From Flavobacteriaceae bacterium (GTDB taxonomy: Bacteria; Bacteroidota; Bacteroidia; Flavobacteriales; Weeksellaceae), in NCBI GenBank assembly GCA_031273305.1, contig JAISSC010000043.1, positions 1-13,966 on the forward strand: DNA of 13,966 nt. The letters run 5' to 3'. The notes beneath the pieces were generated by a model that was given only the letters and a program-made list of their open reading frames with translations, ran no database searches and was not told the origin of the DNA. Position numbers and translations under genes: made by a program. Shown piece after piece: positions 1-7,680 of the stretch (its first letter is position 1; each line of letters starts with the position of its first letter).

Positions 1-2
1 AT

Positions 3-170
3 GCTAAAGAATTTGACGAGGAAACAGGGTTGGGGTATTTTGGAGCGAGGTATTATGATTCTAAAATTTCTCAGTGGTATTCCGTTGATCCGCTGGCGGA
101 GAAGTATCCCGATTGGTCACCTTATAATTACTGTTTTAATAATCCTGTTATATATACCGACCCTGATGGA
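3..170 (+). repeat. RHS core copy A (3' end only)
   Basis: The last part of the core box, from KEFDEETG to DPDG, cut by the window edge. Its segment after SVDPLAE (KYPDWSPYNYCFNNPVIYT) matches none of the other copies in the window, so it is the most divergent core end here. Confidence 0.85.
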
Positions 171-794
171 ATGGATCCTACTCCATACCCAAAAGCATTG
201 TTAGGATCTGCCGATTATTACATATGGAGATACAATGATTTTATAAAACAAAACCCAGGTAAAAAAGCACCTGATTATTATTTAAACTACGGTAATAAAT
301 ACATTCAACGTTTTACAAACGAAACCAATAACCAATTATCAAAACAAGGTAAGCAATGGCTTGTAAATGCACGTAAAAATCTTCAAGTTGCTATTGAAAA
401 TAAACTAAAAGAAGACCCTACAATTGAATTAAGAAACGAAGGTAAAGATTTTAAAGAATTCGCCTTTAATTCTCACGTTGACGCTTATTGGGATGCAGGT
501 TTAAGCAAATTAAATACTGTCGATTTAGTAGCTATTGTACTTACACCCAATTTTAAAGATTTAACGAGTAAAGAAGGTATGGATCAAGCAATTGAAATGA
601 TGAGAAAATTAGGAGAGTACTGGTTAGAAAATCCAATCGAAGGACTAAAAAGAGGAGCAGAATTATTAATGAATCAAGATAAGATAAAAACGATGGTTGC
701 TGCAAAAGCTATAAGAGAAGGCTTTGATCCTGATAAAGCAAAGCCAATCCTTGACGAGATAATAAAAAAAATACCAACAATAAAAACAGACTAA
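3..794 (+). CDS. RHS core end with unrecognised C-terminal toxin domain (5' partial)
   Basis: The frame is open to the left edge, so the true start lies outside; the first ATG in frame is at 30. About 55 codons encode the end of an RHS core box (KEFDEETG, GARYYDSK, SVDPLAEK, then DPDG at 159-170). After DPDG comes a unique tail of about 207 residues, the position of the variable effector domain in RHS proteins. The tail looks mostly helical and contains the segments YGNKYIQRF, GKQWLVNARKNLQ, FAFNSHVDAYWDAG and LTPNFKDL. I do not recognise the family and see no obvious catalytic triad; His and Asp in NSHVDAYWD are the most enzyme-like residues. The stop TAA shares one base with the ATG of the following lipoprotein gene (TAATG), which suggests translational coupling to its immunity gene. 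This could be the 3' end of a full-length rhs gene or of another fragment; the window cannot decide. Confidence 0.85.
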   Translation, partial: AKEFDEETGLGYFGARYYDSKISQWYSVDPLAEKYPDWSPYNYCFNNPVIYTDPDGMDPTPYPKALLGSADYYIWRYNDFIKQNPGKKAPDYYLNYGNKYIQRFTNETNNQLSKQGKQWLVNARKNLQVAIENKLKEDPTIELRNEGKDFKEFAFNSHVDAYWDAGLSKLNTVDLVAIVLTPNFKDLTSKEGMDQAIEMMRKLGEYWLENPIEGLKRGAELLMNQDKIKTMVAAKAIREGFDPDKAKPILDEIIKKIPTIKTD

Positions 795-1819
795 TGAAGA
801 ATTTTTTAATATTGAGTAGCTTGTTTATATTAATTGGATGTAAAAAAGAGACTAATATGTATAAATGCAAAGGAATACCGGATACCAATCAAGCATTTTC
901 TTATATGTATTTTAAAACAGAAAAAGAGGGCTATTTATTTGGTACACTAACTAATTATGAAGATTTGACCGAAAAAGAATTACAAGACCCCAATAATATT
1001 CCAAGATCATCAGACGAAGCAAATATTTATAAAACTACTGATGGTGGAAAAAATTGGATAAAAACAGGTTCTACTTTGAATTTTAGTTATCATAATATAG
1101 CAACCAATTACAATAACGATGTTTATATATTAAGAAGTGATGTAAGAGAAGATTTTAAATTTAACATTATACAATTTAGCACATCAAACGGAGAAGTTAA
1201 AAATTTAATAAACACAAGACCAATATCTTCGATATGGAATGATAATAAAAAAGTTTTTTTTACAAATAATAGAAGTAATATAAATTTATACTTATTAGAG
1301 AGCGGACAGATCATTGATAGTGTATGTATTAAAGATTATGCTTTGTTTGGATTAAGTTTAAAAAATAAGTCTTATGCTATTTTTAGTAATAAAGAGAAAG
1401 TATATTTTGGGAACATCAACAAAACAAGTGTGGAAATAAAACTCCCTATAATACCCAAAAATATTGTAAAACAAGATGAAAATAAAATTCTTATAGCAGG
1501 AAATACTATAACAAATGAAAACGAAATTTCTTTAGTGAGTTATGATGTAAATACAACACAAACAGAAATCATAAATAAATTTAAAACCTATTCTATTATT
1601 GAAAACCTACAGTCCAACGACAAGGCAATAATAGGATTTATTGGAAATATAAAAGGAGCTTTTACAGAATATGATTTACTATGTAGTTTAGATAAAGGCA
1701 AAACATGGCAAATTCAAAAATTAGAAGAGCCAAATTATGTGCGTCCAAGTTGTTTAATTGATAACATAGTTTATATATACAGTGGAGGAGCAAGAATACA
1801 AAAGATAGTTTTAGATTGA
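794..1819 (+). CDS. Lipoprotein with Asp-box (BNR) repeats, putative immunity protein 1
   Basis: A 341-residue protein with a lipoprotein signal peptide: hydrophobic residues 3-15 and lipobox LIGC with Cys16. Two Asp-box motifs of the sialidase/BNR type are visible, TTDGGKNW at residues 81-88 and a near-perfect SLDKGKTW at 298-305. The spacing and beta-rich sequence suggest a beta-propeller like those of Ycf48 and BNR proteins. No sialidase catalytic residues are evident, so a binding role is more likely than an enzymatic one. It overlaps the stop of toxin 1 by one base, the usual place for a cognate immunity gene. Residues after Cys16 (KKETN) are not an acidic surface-export signal, so a periplasm-facing location is expected. 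It is far longer than the other immunity genes here (138-194 residues). The immunity role is inferred from position; the lipoprotein and Asp-box calls come from sequence. Confidence 0.85.
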   Translation: MKNFLILSSLFILIGCKKETNMYKCKGIPDTNQAFSYMYFKTEKEGYLFGTLTNYEDLTEKELQDPNNIPRSSDEANIYKTTDGGKNWIKTGSTLNFSYHNIATNYNNDVYILRSDVREDFKFNIIQFSTSNGEVKNLINTRPISSIWNDNKKVFFTNNRSNINLYLLESGQIIDSVCIKDYALFGLSLKNKSYAIFSNKEKVYFGNINKTSVEIKLPIIPKNIVKQDENKILIAGNTITNENEISLVSYDVNTTQTEIINKFKTYSIIENLQSNDKAIIGFIGNIKGAFTEYDLLCSLDKGKTWQIQKLEEPNYVRPSCLIDNIVYIYSGGARIQKIVLD

Positions 1820-1831
1820 AAAACTCAAAAC

Positions 1832-2677
1832 CGTCATATTTATGCAGGAGCACAAAGAATTGTATGTAAAATGGGCAACGGACGTTTTGATAATAACTCA
1901 GGTCTGAATGGCAACGGAATTACTGCGGGAGGTATTAATTTTGCGAAACAGCAAAGTTGGTATGATAAGAAAGTGGAAGAGGATATTGCAAGTTTGGGAA
2001 TTCCTCCGGGTCCTCCGGATAAAAAAGGTATTTATGGCAGTCCGGAATACACAGGACAACCTTATCCTGATTTTGGAAGTCCGCTGAATGAAAGTAATGA
2101 GCCGCCTTTAGGATGGCCTAAAGTTCCGGTATTTAACCAGCCGGGCGATGTTCCGGGTCCGCCAATAAAATGGGGTGACCCTGTTACAAACGATAATGTC
2201 GAAGCAGGTTGGGGATACGAAGGAACAGGAGTAATTGAAGAAACAGATTTGTATTTTTATCACCCGGATCATTTGGGGTCAACCTCATACGTGACAACCC
2301 GATTAGGCAAGGTTTCGCAGCATGTGGAGTATATTCCGTTTGGAGAGGTTTTTCTTGAGGAGAAAAATGATATATGGAATAGTCCGTATAAATTCAATGC
2401 GAAAGAATTTGATGAGTAAACAGGGTTATATTATTACGGGGCGAGGTATTATGATCCGAAAATATCCCAGTGGTATTCGGTTGATCCGCTGGCGGAGATG
2501 CATCCGCACATTTCTTCGTACGCATATTGTGCAAACAATCCTATAAAGTATATAGACCCAGACGGTAGAGATTGGGTAGAAGGTGTAAGTGGGGATATTA
2601 CTTGGAGAGACAACGTTACAAAAGACAATTATCAAACAGAAGGAGTATTAAAAGAGGGGGAGATTTATAGGGGAACA
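1832..2677 (+). repeat. RHS core copy B
   Basis: Starts at HIYAGAQRIV, 12 bases after the immunity 1 stop, and runs past DPDG (ends 2566) into a linker shared with copy C as far as 2677. It contains the in-frame TAA at 2417-2419. It has the VFLEEKND variant of the segment after YIPFGE and the HPHISSYAYCANN variant of the core end. Confidence 0.85.
1871..2419 (+). CDS. RHS core fragment of cassette 2, cut by an in-frame stop
   Basis: This 182-residue product consists only of RHS core: GNGRFDNNSG, the proline-rich PPGPPDKKG and GPPIKWGDP stretch, and the hallmark FYHPDHLGST and YIPFGE. It ends at NAKEFDE. The TAA at 2417-2419 sits exactly where the parallel copies read GAA or GAG (Glu) in DEETGLYYYGAR. 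After the stop the same frame resumes TGLYYYGAR and runs on through the toxin at 2498-3307, so this looks like a single nonsense substitution in one original gene covering 1820-3307. The frame is open from 1820, directly after the immunity 1 stop, and RHS homology begins at about 1832 (HIYAGAQRIV), upstream of the ATG used here. The fragment probably has no toxic function alone. A sequencing error at the stop is possible. Confidence 0.7.
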   Translation: MGNGRFDNNSGLNGNGITAGGINFAKQQSWYDKKVEEDIASLGIPPGPPDKKGIYGSPEYTGQPYPDFGSPLNESNEPPLGWPKVPVFNQPGDVPGPPIKWGDPVTNDNVEAGWGYEGTGVIEETDLYFYHPDHLGSTSYVTTRLGKVSQHVEYIPFGEVFLEEKNDIWNSPYKFNAKEFDE

Positions 2678-3307
2678 GAATATAAGAGATATAAAGATTG
2701 GAGAGGAGTTAAAGATGGAGAAGGGAATATTGTAAATTCTGTTGTGAAAGAGCATTACATGACGAATAAAAAAATGGAATACACTCCATTGAAAGGTAAT
2801 ATGGAAGAAAGTTTAGGATTTATGAAACAATTGGTAGATAAAAACATACGTTATAGCCAAGTAGGAATAAGAAATGAATTTTCTGACAGAGGAATGTCAG
2901 CATTAGATTGTTCTGAAACAGTTGCATTATTTTTATATGCCTATGGTTCAATGTCGGAAATGACTTCAATATATACTGGTGCAATGACTACTGAATCAGG
3001 TTTTAGAAAGGCTATAGGGAGTAATGACATAACTGGAATGGGGTCAATAGTTCCTTCTCCCGGAGATATTTTTGTATGGCGTTATGATGGCGCCGGGCAT
3101 ACAGGAATTGTTTATAGTTATGATAAACAGAATGACTTGGTTACAATTTTGGAAGCGATAGGTAAAAGTGGCTCTGCGGATTCTTACACGAATAGAATCA
3201 ATGGAGGAACAATTTTAACTGGTGTAACTAGAACAGCTGTATATAAAAGAACAGGAGGTGCTTTACAAGGACATGCCGGATGGAAAGGCTATTTTAGACC
3301 AAAATAA
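2498..3307 (+). CDS. RHS tip 2: NlpC/P60-like cysteine peptidase toxin
   Basis: The 269-residue product starts at an ATG inside the RHS core box (MHPHISSYAYC) and passes DPDG at residues 20-23. It carries a pretoxin linker (DWVEG, DNYQTEGVLKEGEIYRGT) shared with cassette 3, then a papain-fold domain. The NlpC/P60 or CHAP signature is visible as LDCSETVALFLYAYG (candidate nucleophile Cys138) and PSPGDIFVW...GHTGIVYSY (candidate His201), with Glu219 a possible third polar residue. Such enzymes cleave stem peptides of peptidoglycan, so the predicted target is the periplasmic wall. It lies in frame with the RHS fragment ending at 2419, separated by the TAA. Translation therefore either restarts at 2498, giving a tip without a core, or the toxin is silent. 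The lipoprotein gene begins 17 bases downstream. The fold is well supported by both motifs; the exact bond cleaved is unknown. Confidence 0.8.
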   Translation: MHPHISSYAYCANNPIKYIDPDGRDWVEGVSGDITWRDNVTKDNYQTEGVLKEGEIYRGTEYKRYKDWRGVKDGEGNIVNSVVKEHYMTNKKMEYTPLKGNMEESLGFMKQLVDKNIRYSQVGIRNEFSDRGMSALDCSETVALFLYAYGSMSEMTSIYTGAMTTESGFRKAIGSNDITGMGSIVPSPGDIFVWRYDGAGHTGIVYSYDKQNDLVTILEAIGKSGSADSYTNRINGGTILTGVTRTAVYKRTGGALQGHAGWKGYFRPK

Positions 3308-3324
3308 CAATAAAATTTATAATT

Positions 3325-3909
3325 ATGAACCCCTTTTTAATATTATTTATTCTTACGCTATGTTCTTGTGGATTAAAAAATGATGCAGATAAAAAAGCAG
3401 ATAATACGATAGAAATTAAAAAAAAGGTAGATAAAATACCTATTGATAGTATTACGTCTATAAAACTGGATGAAATGTTGAAATGTGATGAATATACTTA
3501 TGGAGATGGCTATTATACAATTCCATACAACGGTTGCATTTACGATTCCATAAAAGATAATTTAGGAAAATCATACATTTTTCTCATACCAAAGGATAAT
3601 ACGATTGATGATTCAAATGTTTCGGATGAATTAATAGATAAGGAAACTCAAATAGTAAACAATTCTTCTGTTGAAGATATAAAAGAAAAATATAACATAG
3701 CAATTTTTCTAATTGAAGTGAAGTATCTGAAAAAATATGTAAATGCTGAAGAAACTTTTTATCAGGAATTTCCCTATGTTGAAAAGTATATTAGTTATAA
3801 TTTTGATTTAAAACAGTGGGAATTGATAGATGAATTTAGTATAAAAAATATAGACGCTGAGCAAAAAATGGACGAGAGAATGTGGTATATAGTCGAAACA
3901 TTAAAGTAA
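3325..3909 (+). CDS. Lipoprotein, putative immunity protein to the NlpC/P60-like toxin
   Basis: A 194-residue lipoprotein. A hydrophobic stretch of about 12 residues leads into a lipobox around LCSC (Cys13 or Cys15), followed by a Lys/Asp/Glu-rich linker and a mixed alpha/beta domain with the segments YTIPYNGCIYD and YIFLIPKD. I recognise no family. It follows the toxin by 17 bases on the same strand, and a lipoprotein anchor would place it in the periplasm, where a peptidoglycan peptidase would act. The pairing is inferred from position. The next RHS fragment resumes about 90 bases after its stop. Confidence 0.8.
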   Translation: MNPFLILFILTLCSCGLKNDADKKADNTIEIKKKVDKIPIDSITSIKLDEMLKCDEYTYGDGYYTIPYNGCIYDSIKDNLGKSYIFLIPKDNTIDDSNVSDELIDKETQIVNNSSVEDIKEKYNIAIFLIEVKYLKKYVNAEETFYQEFPYVEKYISYNFDLKQWELIDEFSIKNIDAEQKMDERMWYIVETLK

Positions 3910-3948
3910 TAGTGTATCGTCCGCTTGTGCCATGATAAGAAAAAAACC

Positions 3949-5055
3949 ATGAACGAAAAGCTGGATTACAAATACCTAACCGATGAACCTCATGCACTGG
4001 CAGGTTGGGGCTATGAAGGCACAGGAGTAATAGAGGAAACAGATTTGTATTTTTATCATCCTGATCATTTAGGCAGTACTTCCTATGTTACAACCCGATT
4101 GGGGAAAGTTTCGCAGCATGTTGAGTATATTCCGTTTGGGGAAATCCTGTTAGAAGAGCATAATGGTAAGGATGTGATGTCTTATAAATTCAATGCGAAA
4201 GAACTTGATGAGGAAACTTCGTTATACTACTATGGTGCAAGGTATTTTGATTCTAAGGTAAGTGTTTGGATTTCTGTTGACCCGTTGGCGGAGATGCATC
4301 CGCACATTTCTTCGTACGCATATTGTGCAAACAATCCTATAAAGTATATAGACCCAGACGGTAGAGATTGGGTAGAAGGTGTAAATGGAGATATTACTTG
4401 GAGAGACGACGTCACAAAAGACAATTATCAAACAGAAGGAGTATTAAAAGAGGGAGAGATTTATAGGGGAACAACTTATGCACGAGAAAAAGAGTGGAAC
4501 AACAATAGATATAAAGGAACTGTTGTAGAAATATATCGCCCTGACGGTTCGGGATTAGACTATTTTATGCCTAATGAAAATGGAATGTACAGATTTCCTG
4601 AATCAGGCAAAGGTTTTGAAAGATATATGAAATCCGATGGAACTTCGAACGGAAATAATGAAAATTATACTATAAATGGCACAAAGCACACAGGCGACAA
4701 TTACGCTTCTGCTACCACTTTTGCAAATTTTTATAATACTATCCAAGATTTTTACAATGAAACAGGCGTAACAATTCATTATGGCGACATTTCTGCTTAT
4801 GACCCCTCAATAAATTTAGGACATAGCACTCACTTTACAGGTAATTCTATTGATATTCATTATTTTGGGGCAAAAGGCGAAGAACTTCAAGGCATAAATG
4901 CTTATAGCAACGCAGATATTAAACTTACTAATTCATTTTTCAGACACGCTCAAAACAATGGTTTTACCAAAAACTATTCTTTTGGTGGCAGATTTACACA
5001 TAAAGGCAATAATAATCAGAAAGTTCATAAAGACCATTTACATATAGGAAGATGA
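3949..5055 (+). CDS. RHS tip 3: LAS-type zinc peptidase (M15/MepA-like) toxin
   Basis: A 368-residue product from ATG 3949; a TTG at 3925 in the same frame is possible but less likely. The first 17 residues (NEKLDYKYLTDEPHALA) match no other copy in the window, then the RHS core joins at AGWGYEG and runs to DPDG. The linker after DPDG equals that of cassette 2 up to EIYRGT. The toxin domain has the LAS metallopeptidase pattern: HSTHFTGNSID, with His295 and Asp302 spaced HxxxxxxD, and a C-terminal DHLHIG with His363 and His365 giving HxH. These match the zinc ligands and catalytic histidine of MepA, VanX/VanY and related D,D- or L,D-peptidases. The predicted action is cleavage of peptidoglycan cross-links or stem peptides in the periplasm. 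The stop overlaps the next ATG by 4 bases (ATGA), so translation is probably coupled to the immunity gene. Confidence 0.85.
   Translation: MNEKLDYKYLTDEPHALAGWGYEGTGVIEETDLYFYHPDHLGSTSYVTTRLGKVSQHVEYIPFGEILLEEHNGKDVMSYKFNAKELDEETSLYYYGARYFDSKVSVWISVDPLAEMHPHISSYAYCANNPIKYIDPDGRDWVEGVNGDITWRDDVTKDNYQTEGVLKEGEIYRGTTYAREKEWNNNRYKGTVVEIYRPDGSGLDYFMPNENGMYRFPESGKGFERYMKSDGTSNGNNENYTINGTKHTGDNYASATTFANFYNTIQDFYNETGVTIHYGDISAYDPSINLGHSTHFTGNSIDIHYFGAKGEELQGINAYSNADIKLTNSFFRHAQNNGFTKNYSFGGRFTHKGNNNQKVHKDHLHIGR
4000..4473 (+). repeat. RHS core copy C
   Basis: Starts at AGWGYEGTG and runs to DPDG (ends 4362) plus the linker shared with copy B. It combines the ILLEEHNG variant (shared with copy F) with the HPHISSYAYCANN end (shared with copy B), so it is mosaic. 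Bases 4287-4473 match 2491-2677 with about 5 differences in 187 by eye. Confidence 0.85.
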
Positions 5056-5621
5056 AAAAAATAAGTTTATTCGTTTTGTTATTGAATTGTTTTATCTGCA
5101 CAAATTGTCAGAATAAACAGCATACTGCAAATGATAAATCAAATTCTTGTGGGTTTCAAAATGATGATGTTATTGATTTGGGAATTGGTATAGCAGTATG
5201 GGATTATGATTGCGACAAAAATATCGTGATTTTTAATGATAGCCTTTTAACAAAGAAAACTTATGATTTCAATGTTTGTAACAACAATAAAAACGACGTT
5301 TGTCCATTGTTTTATAAACCGGATTATGGAATTTATCATTTTATTGTAACCAAATTATCAACCAAATGGTATGAAATAATTTATAATGCCGATAAAAAAG
5401 GTTATATATCTGCAAATTCTGTTTTTCAGTTTGTTGATTGGCATACGTTTTTAATAGATTATTCAACAGGAATAAGAGAAAAAGGGCAAAAAACTATTTA
5501 TAGTATACAATCGGTAAATGGCGATATAGTTTCTGTTGTCGAAGAAGAAAATAATATCACAAACAAGTTACGTTGGAAAGACAAAAACAAACTTTTAATA
5601 GATATTTTCTCATTAGAATAA
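5052..5621 (+). CDS. Lipoprotein, putative immunity protein to the LAS peptidase toxin
   Basis: A 189-residue protein with a Lys-Lys N-terminus and a hydrophobic core of about 12 residues. The likely lipidated Cys is in ICTNCQN, a suboptimal lipobox; an earlier Cys in LLNC is also possible. The mature part is beta-rich. The segment KWYEIIYNADKKGYISANSVFQF resembles one bacterial SH3-like repeat (WYxV...GxxGYI), a fold common in peptidoglycan-associated proteins; this resemblance is weak. The ATG overlaps the toxin stop. Export to the periplasm fits protection against a wall peptidase. The immunity role is inferred from position. About 60 AT-rich bases without clear signals separate it from the next RHS unit. 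Confidence 0.8.
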   Translation: MKKISLFVLLLNCFICTNCQNKQHTANDKSNSCGFQNDDVIDLGIGIAVWDYDCDKNIVIFNDSLLTKKTYDFNVCNNNKNDVCPLFYKPDYGIYHFIVTKLSTKWYEIIYNADKKGYISANSVFQFVDWHTFLIDYSTGIREKGQKTIYSIQSVNGDIVSVVEEENNITNKLRWKDKNKLLIDIFSLE

Positions 5622-5683
5622 TCAAAAAAATCAAAGAGACTGTCCAGAAAGCAGGATTAATTAGATAAATTAAAACAACAATA

Positions 5684-7249
5684 ATGCGAAAAAGCAGTGG
5701 CGGAACTGAAAGTATGTTTGTGAATGGAGCTAATATAGGCAGTTTTGGACATGAAAAGAATTATACAGGATACCTTAGTCCATACTTTGTATTTAAAGAA
5801 GGAAGTTTTACAAAGCATTACTATATAGGAGCGCAAAGAATCGTAAGCAAAATAGGTAATGGACGTTTTGATAATAATTCAGGGTTAAATGGTAATGGAA
5901 TTACTGCCGGAGGCATTAATTTTGCGAAGCAGCAAAGTTGGTACGATAAGAAAGTGGAAGAGTATATTGCAAGTTTAGGGATACCTCCGGGACCACCGGA
6001 TAAGAAAGGTATATATGGTAGTCCGGAATACACAGGACAACCTTATCCTGATTTTGGAAGTCCGCTGAATGAAAGCAATGAACCTCCGTTAGGCTGGCCT
6101 AAAGTTCCGGTATTCAACCAGCCGGGCGATGTACCCGGACCGCCAATAAAATGGGGCGACCCTGTAACAAATGATAATGTAGAAGCAGGCTGGGGCTACG
6201 AAGGAACAGGTGTAATTGAAGAAACAGATTTGTATTTTTATCATCCTGACCATTTGGGCTCAACATCCTATGTTACGACACGATTGGGGAAAGTTTCGCA
6301 GCATGTGGAGTATATTCCGTTTGGGGAGGTTTTTCTTGAGGAGAAAAATGATAAGTGGAATAGTCCGTATAAGTTTAATAGTAAGGAGATGGATGAGGAG
6401 ACGGGGTTATATTATTACGGGGCAAGGTATTATGATTCTAAGGTGAGTGTTTGGTTGTCAGTTGATAAGCCTCTGATAGACGGAACCTATTTAAGTGGAA
6501 AACACAACGGAGGAGTATACAATAGTTCCAATTTGAATGGGTATGCTTATTGCTACCAGAATCCTGTAAGATTGATAGACCCTGATGGTAATCAGGTGGA
6601 TGCAATAACTAATGGAGTAGCATCAGGAGGAAATGTAACTAATGACATCTCTTCTTCTGTATCAAGACCAGCTATGCAAAGTGTAAAAGGAATAGTTTTA
6701 CATAGGACAGTTAGTTCTTCGGCTTCTAGTGCTATAAGAACAGCCAAAAGTAATGAAGGTAAAACAGGTTTTCATATTGTTATAGATACTGATGGTTCAA
6801 CAACACAATTAGTTAATTTTAATAATAGAGCAAACCATGTGGGAAAGCAGAAAATAGATATAGGTAATTATAATTCAATAGGTATAGAGGTTGTGGGTAA
6901 TTATAATTCAAATACAACCCAATGGGATCCTTTGACACCTGAACAAATTGAAAGTACAGCCGGAGCTGTTCACACAATTATGGGAGAATACAACCTAACA
7001 ATAAGTGATGTTTATCCTCATGAAGATCTTTCATGGAAAACAGCAGGAGAAGGGCAAGTTGTTTTAGATGCAATAAAAGGAAGATTAGATGAATTATTGA
7101 CTCCAAATACTGAGAGTCAAAATACTGAAACGAATAGTTCGGCAATAAGCACCAACAAAAATTCAGTGGAAACAGTACCTCCTATGAAAAGAGATGGAAT
7201 ATTGCAAGCAATTTATGAACAACAGCAAAGGAAAGTAACAAAAGAATGA
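5684..7249 (+). CDS. RHS tip 4: N-acetylmuramoyl-L-alanine amidase toxin
   Basis: The 521-residue product starts at ATG, preceded by an A-rich leader (AAAACAACAATA) typical of Bacteroidota starts, so it is a good candidate for independent expression. Residues 1-302 are RHS core (TESMFVNGANIGSFGHEKN at the front, FYHPDHLGST at 185-194, DPDG at 299-302). The toxin domain (about 335-470) is an Amidase_2/PGRP-type zinc amidase: IVLHRT with His340, GFHIVIDTDGS with His364, GIEVVGN with Glu402, and VYPHEDLSWKTAGEGQ with His446 and Lys452. This family cuts the bond between MurNAc and the first L-Ala of peptidoglycan. The usual third zinc ligand (Cys or Asp in TACPG/KxDPG) is not obvious; Glu456 may replace it. 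A Ser/Thr/Asn-rich tail of about 45 residues follows. The stop overlaps the immunity start (ATGATG). Confidence 0.9.
   Translation: MRKSSGGTESMFVNGANIGSFGHEKNYTGYLSPYFVFKEGSFTKHYYIGAQRIVSKIGNGRFDNNSGLNGNGITAGGINFAKQQSWYDKKVEEYIASLGIPPGPPDKKGIYGSPEYTGQPYPDFGSPLNESNEPPLGWPKVPVFNQPGDVPGPPIKWGDPVTNDNVEAGWGYEGTGVIEETDLYFYHPDHLGSTSYVTTRLGKVSQHVEYIPFGEVFLEEKNDKWNSPYKFNSKEMDEETGLYYYGARYYDSKVSVWLSVDKPLIDGTYLSGKHNGGVYNSSNLNGYAYCYQNPVRLIDPDGNQVDAITNGVASGGNVTNDISSSVSRPAMQSVKGIVLHRTVSSSASSAIRTAKSNEGKTGFHIVIDTDGSTTQLVNFNNRANHVGKQKIDIGNYNSIGIEVVGNYNSNTTQWDPLTPEQIESTAGAVHTIMGEYNLTISDVYPHEDLSWKTAGEGQVVLDAIKGRLDELLTPNTESQNTETNSSAISTNKNSVETVPPMKRDGILQAIYEQQQRKVTKE
5689..6595 (+). repeat. RHS core copy D
   Basis: One of the two longest copies, from KSSGGTESM to DPDGNQ. 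It has the VFLEEKND variant and the KPLIDGTYLSGKHNGG core end, which is shared with copy G and, slightly diverged, with copy F. Compared with copy B over 5978-6229 (84 codons), about 23 base differences are visible and all are silent. Confidence 0.88.
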
Positions 7250-7662
7250 TGAAATATTTAGATTTAGGTGTAACAGGCATTATCATGTTATTTATTTCTT
7301 GTAAATGTCATCCCTTGAAAGGAGATGATAGTAAGGTAGAGTTTATCACCACTCTTGAAAAAAATACAGATACTATTAGTAGAGATGATTCCTTAAGATG
7401 TCAAACTTGGACATTAGAAGAAAAAGACATTATTGAAATAATGAAAAATATGAAGCAAGTTAGTTCTACAGAGCAATATTCACGGTGTTATACCTATCCT
7501 TGTTATTATACAGCTAAAGTAAAATATAAAGGGATAGAATATAAAATGGTAATTAATGCAGCTTCACATATTGAACTGATTGGCAGTAAAGAAAATTTAT
7601 TCTTTATTTTAGAAGATAAAGATAACAATTTTTTAATTCCTTGTAATTGCTGTGGCGATTGA
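7246..7662 (+). CDS. Cys-rich lipoprotein, putative immunity protein to the amidase toxin
   Basis: A 138-residue protein starting at ATG 7246 or the adjacent ATG 7249. The hydrophobic segment ends in LFISC, so Cys19 is probably lipidated. The mature part holds seven more cysteines (21, 52, 81, 86, 133, 135 and 136), including a C-terminal CNCC, suggesting disulfides in the periplasm. The core pattern WTLEEKDIIEIM, YTYPCYYTAKVKYKG and INAASHIEL reads as a small alpha/beta domain; I cannot name the family. It overlaps the amidase stop by 4 bases, which supports coupled expression and a cognate role. The function is inferred from position only. Confidence 0.8.
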   Translation: MMKYLDLGVTGIIMLFISCKCHPLKGDDSKVEFITTLEKNTDTISRDDSLRCQTWTLEEKDIIEIMKNMKQVSSTEQYSRCYTYPCYYTAKVKYKGIEYKMVINAASHIELIGSKENLFFILEDKDNNFLIPCNCCGD

Positions 7663-7680
7663 AATGTTTAGGTATAGTTG

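Noticed and set aside
1123..1314. Minus-strand open frames of 60-96 codons opposite toxin and immunity genes (for example 1123-1314, 2426-2635, 4222-4431, 5821-6033 and 13496-13786).
   Set aside because: They lie antisense to clearly coding genes, lack family motifs, and several recur only because the RHS core beneath them is repeated.
794..1819. Reading the Asp-box lipoprotein as a sialidase enzyme.
   Set aside because: Only Asp boxes are visible; no Arg triad or FRIP motif of sialidases, so no enzymatic call is made.
5634..5660. GAGACTGTCCAGAAAG before cassette 4 as an insertion-sequence end.
   Set aside because: Only a short resemblance to IS termini, with no partner repeat, target duplication or transposase nearby.
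6216..6446. Alternative plus-strand frames inside RHS core copies (2322-2546 and 6216-6446, and the first frame at 1-204).
   Set aside because: They are out of frame with the conserved core protein and give Arg/Ile-rich low-complexity translations.
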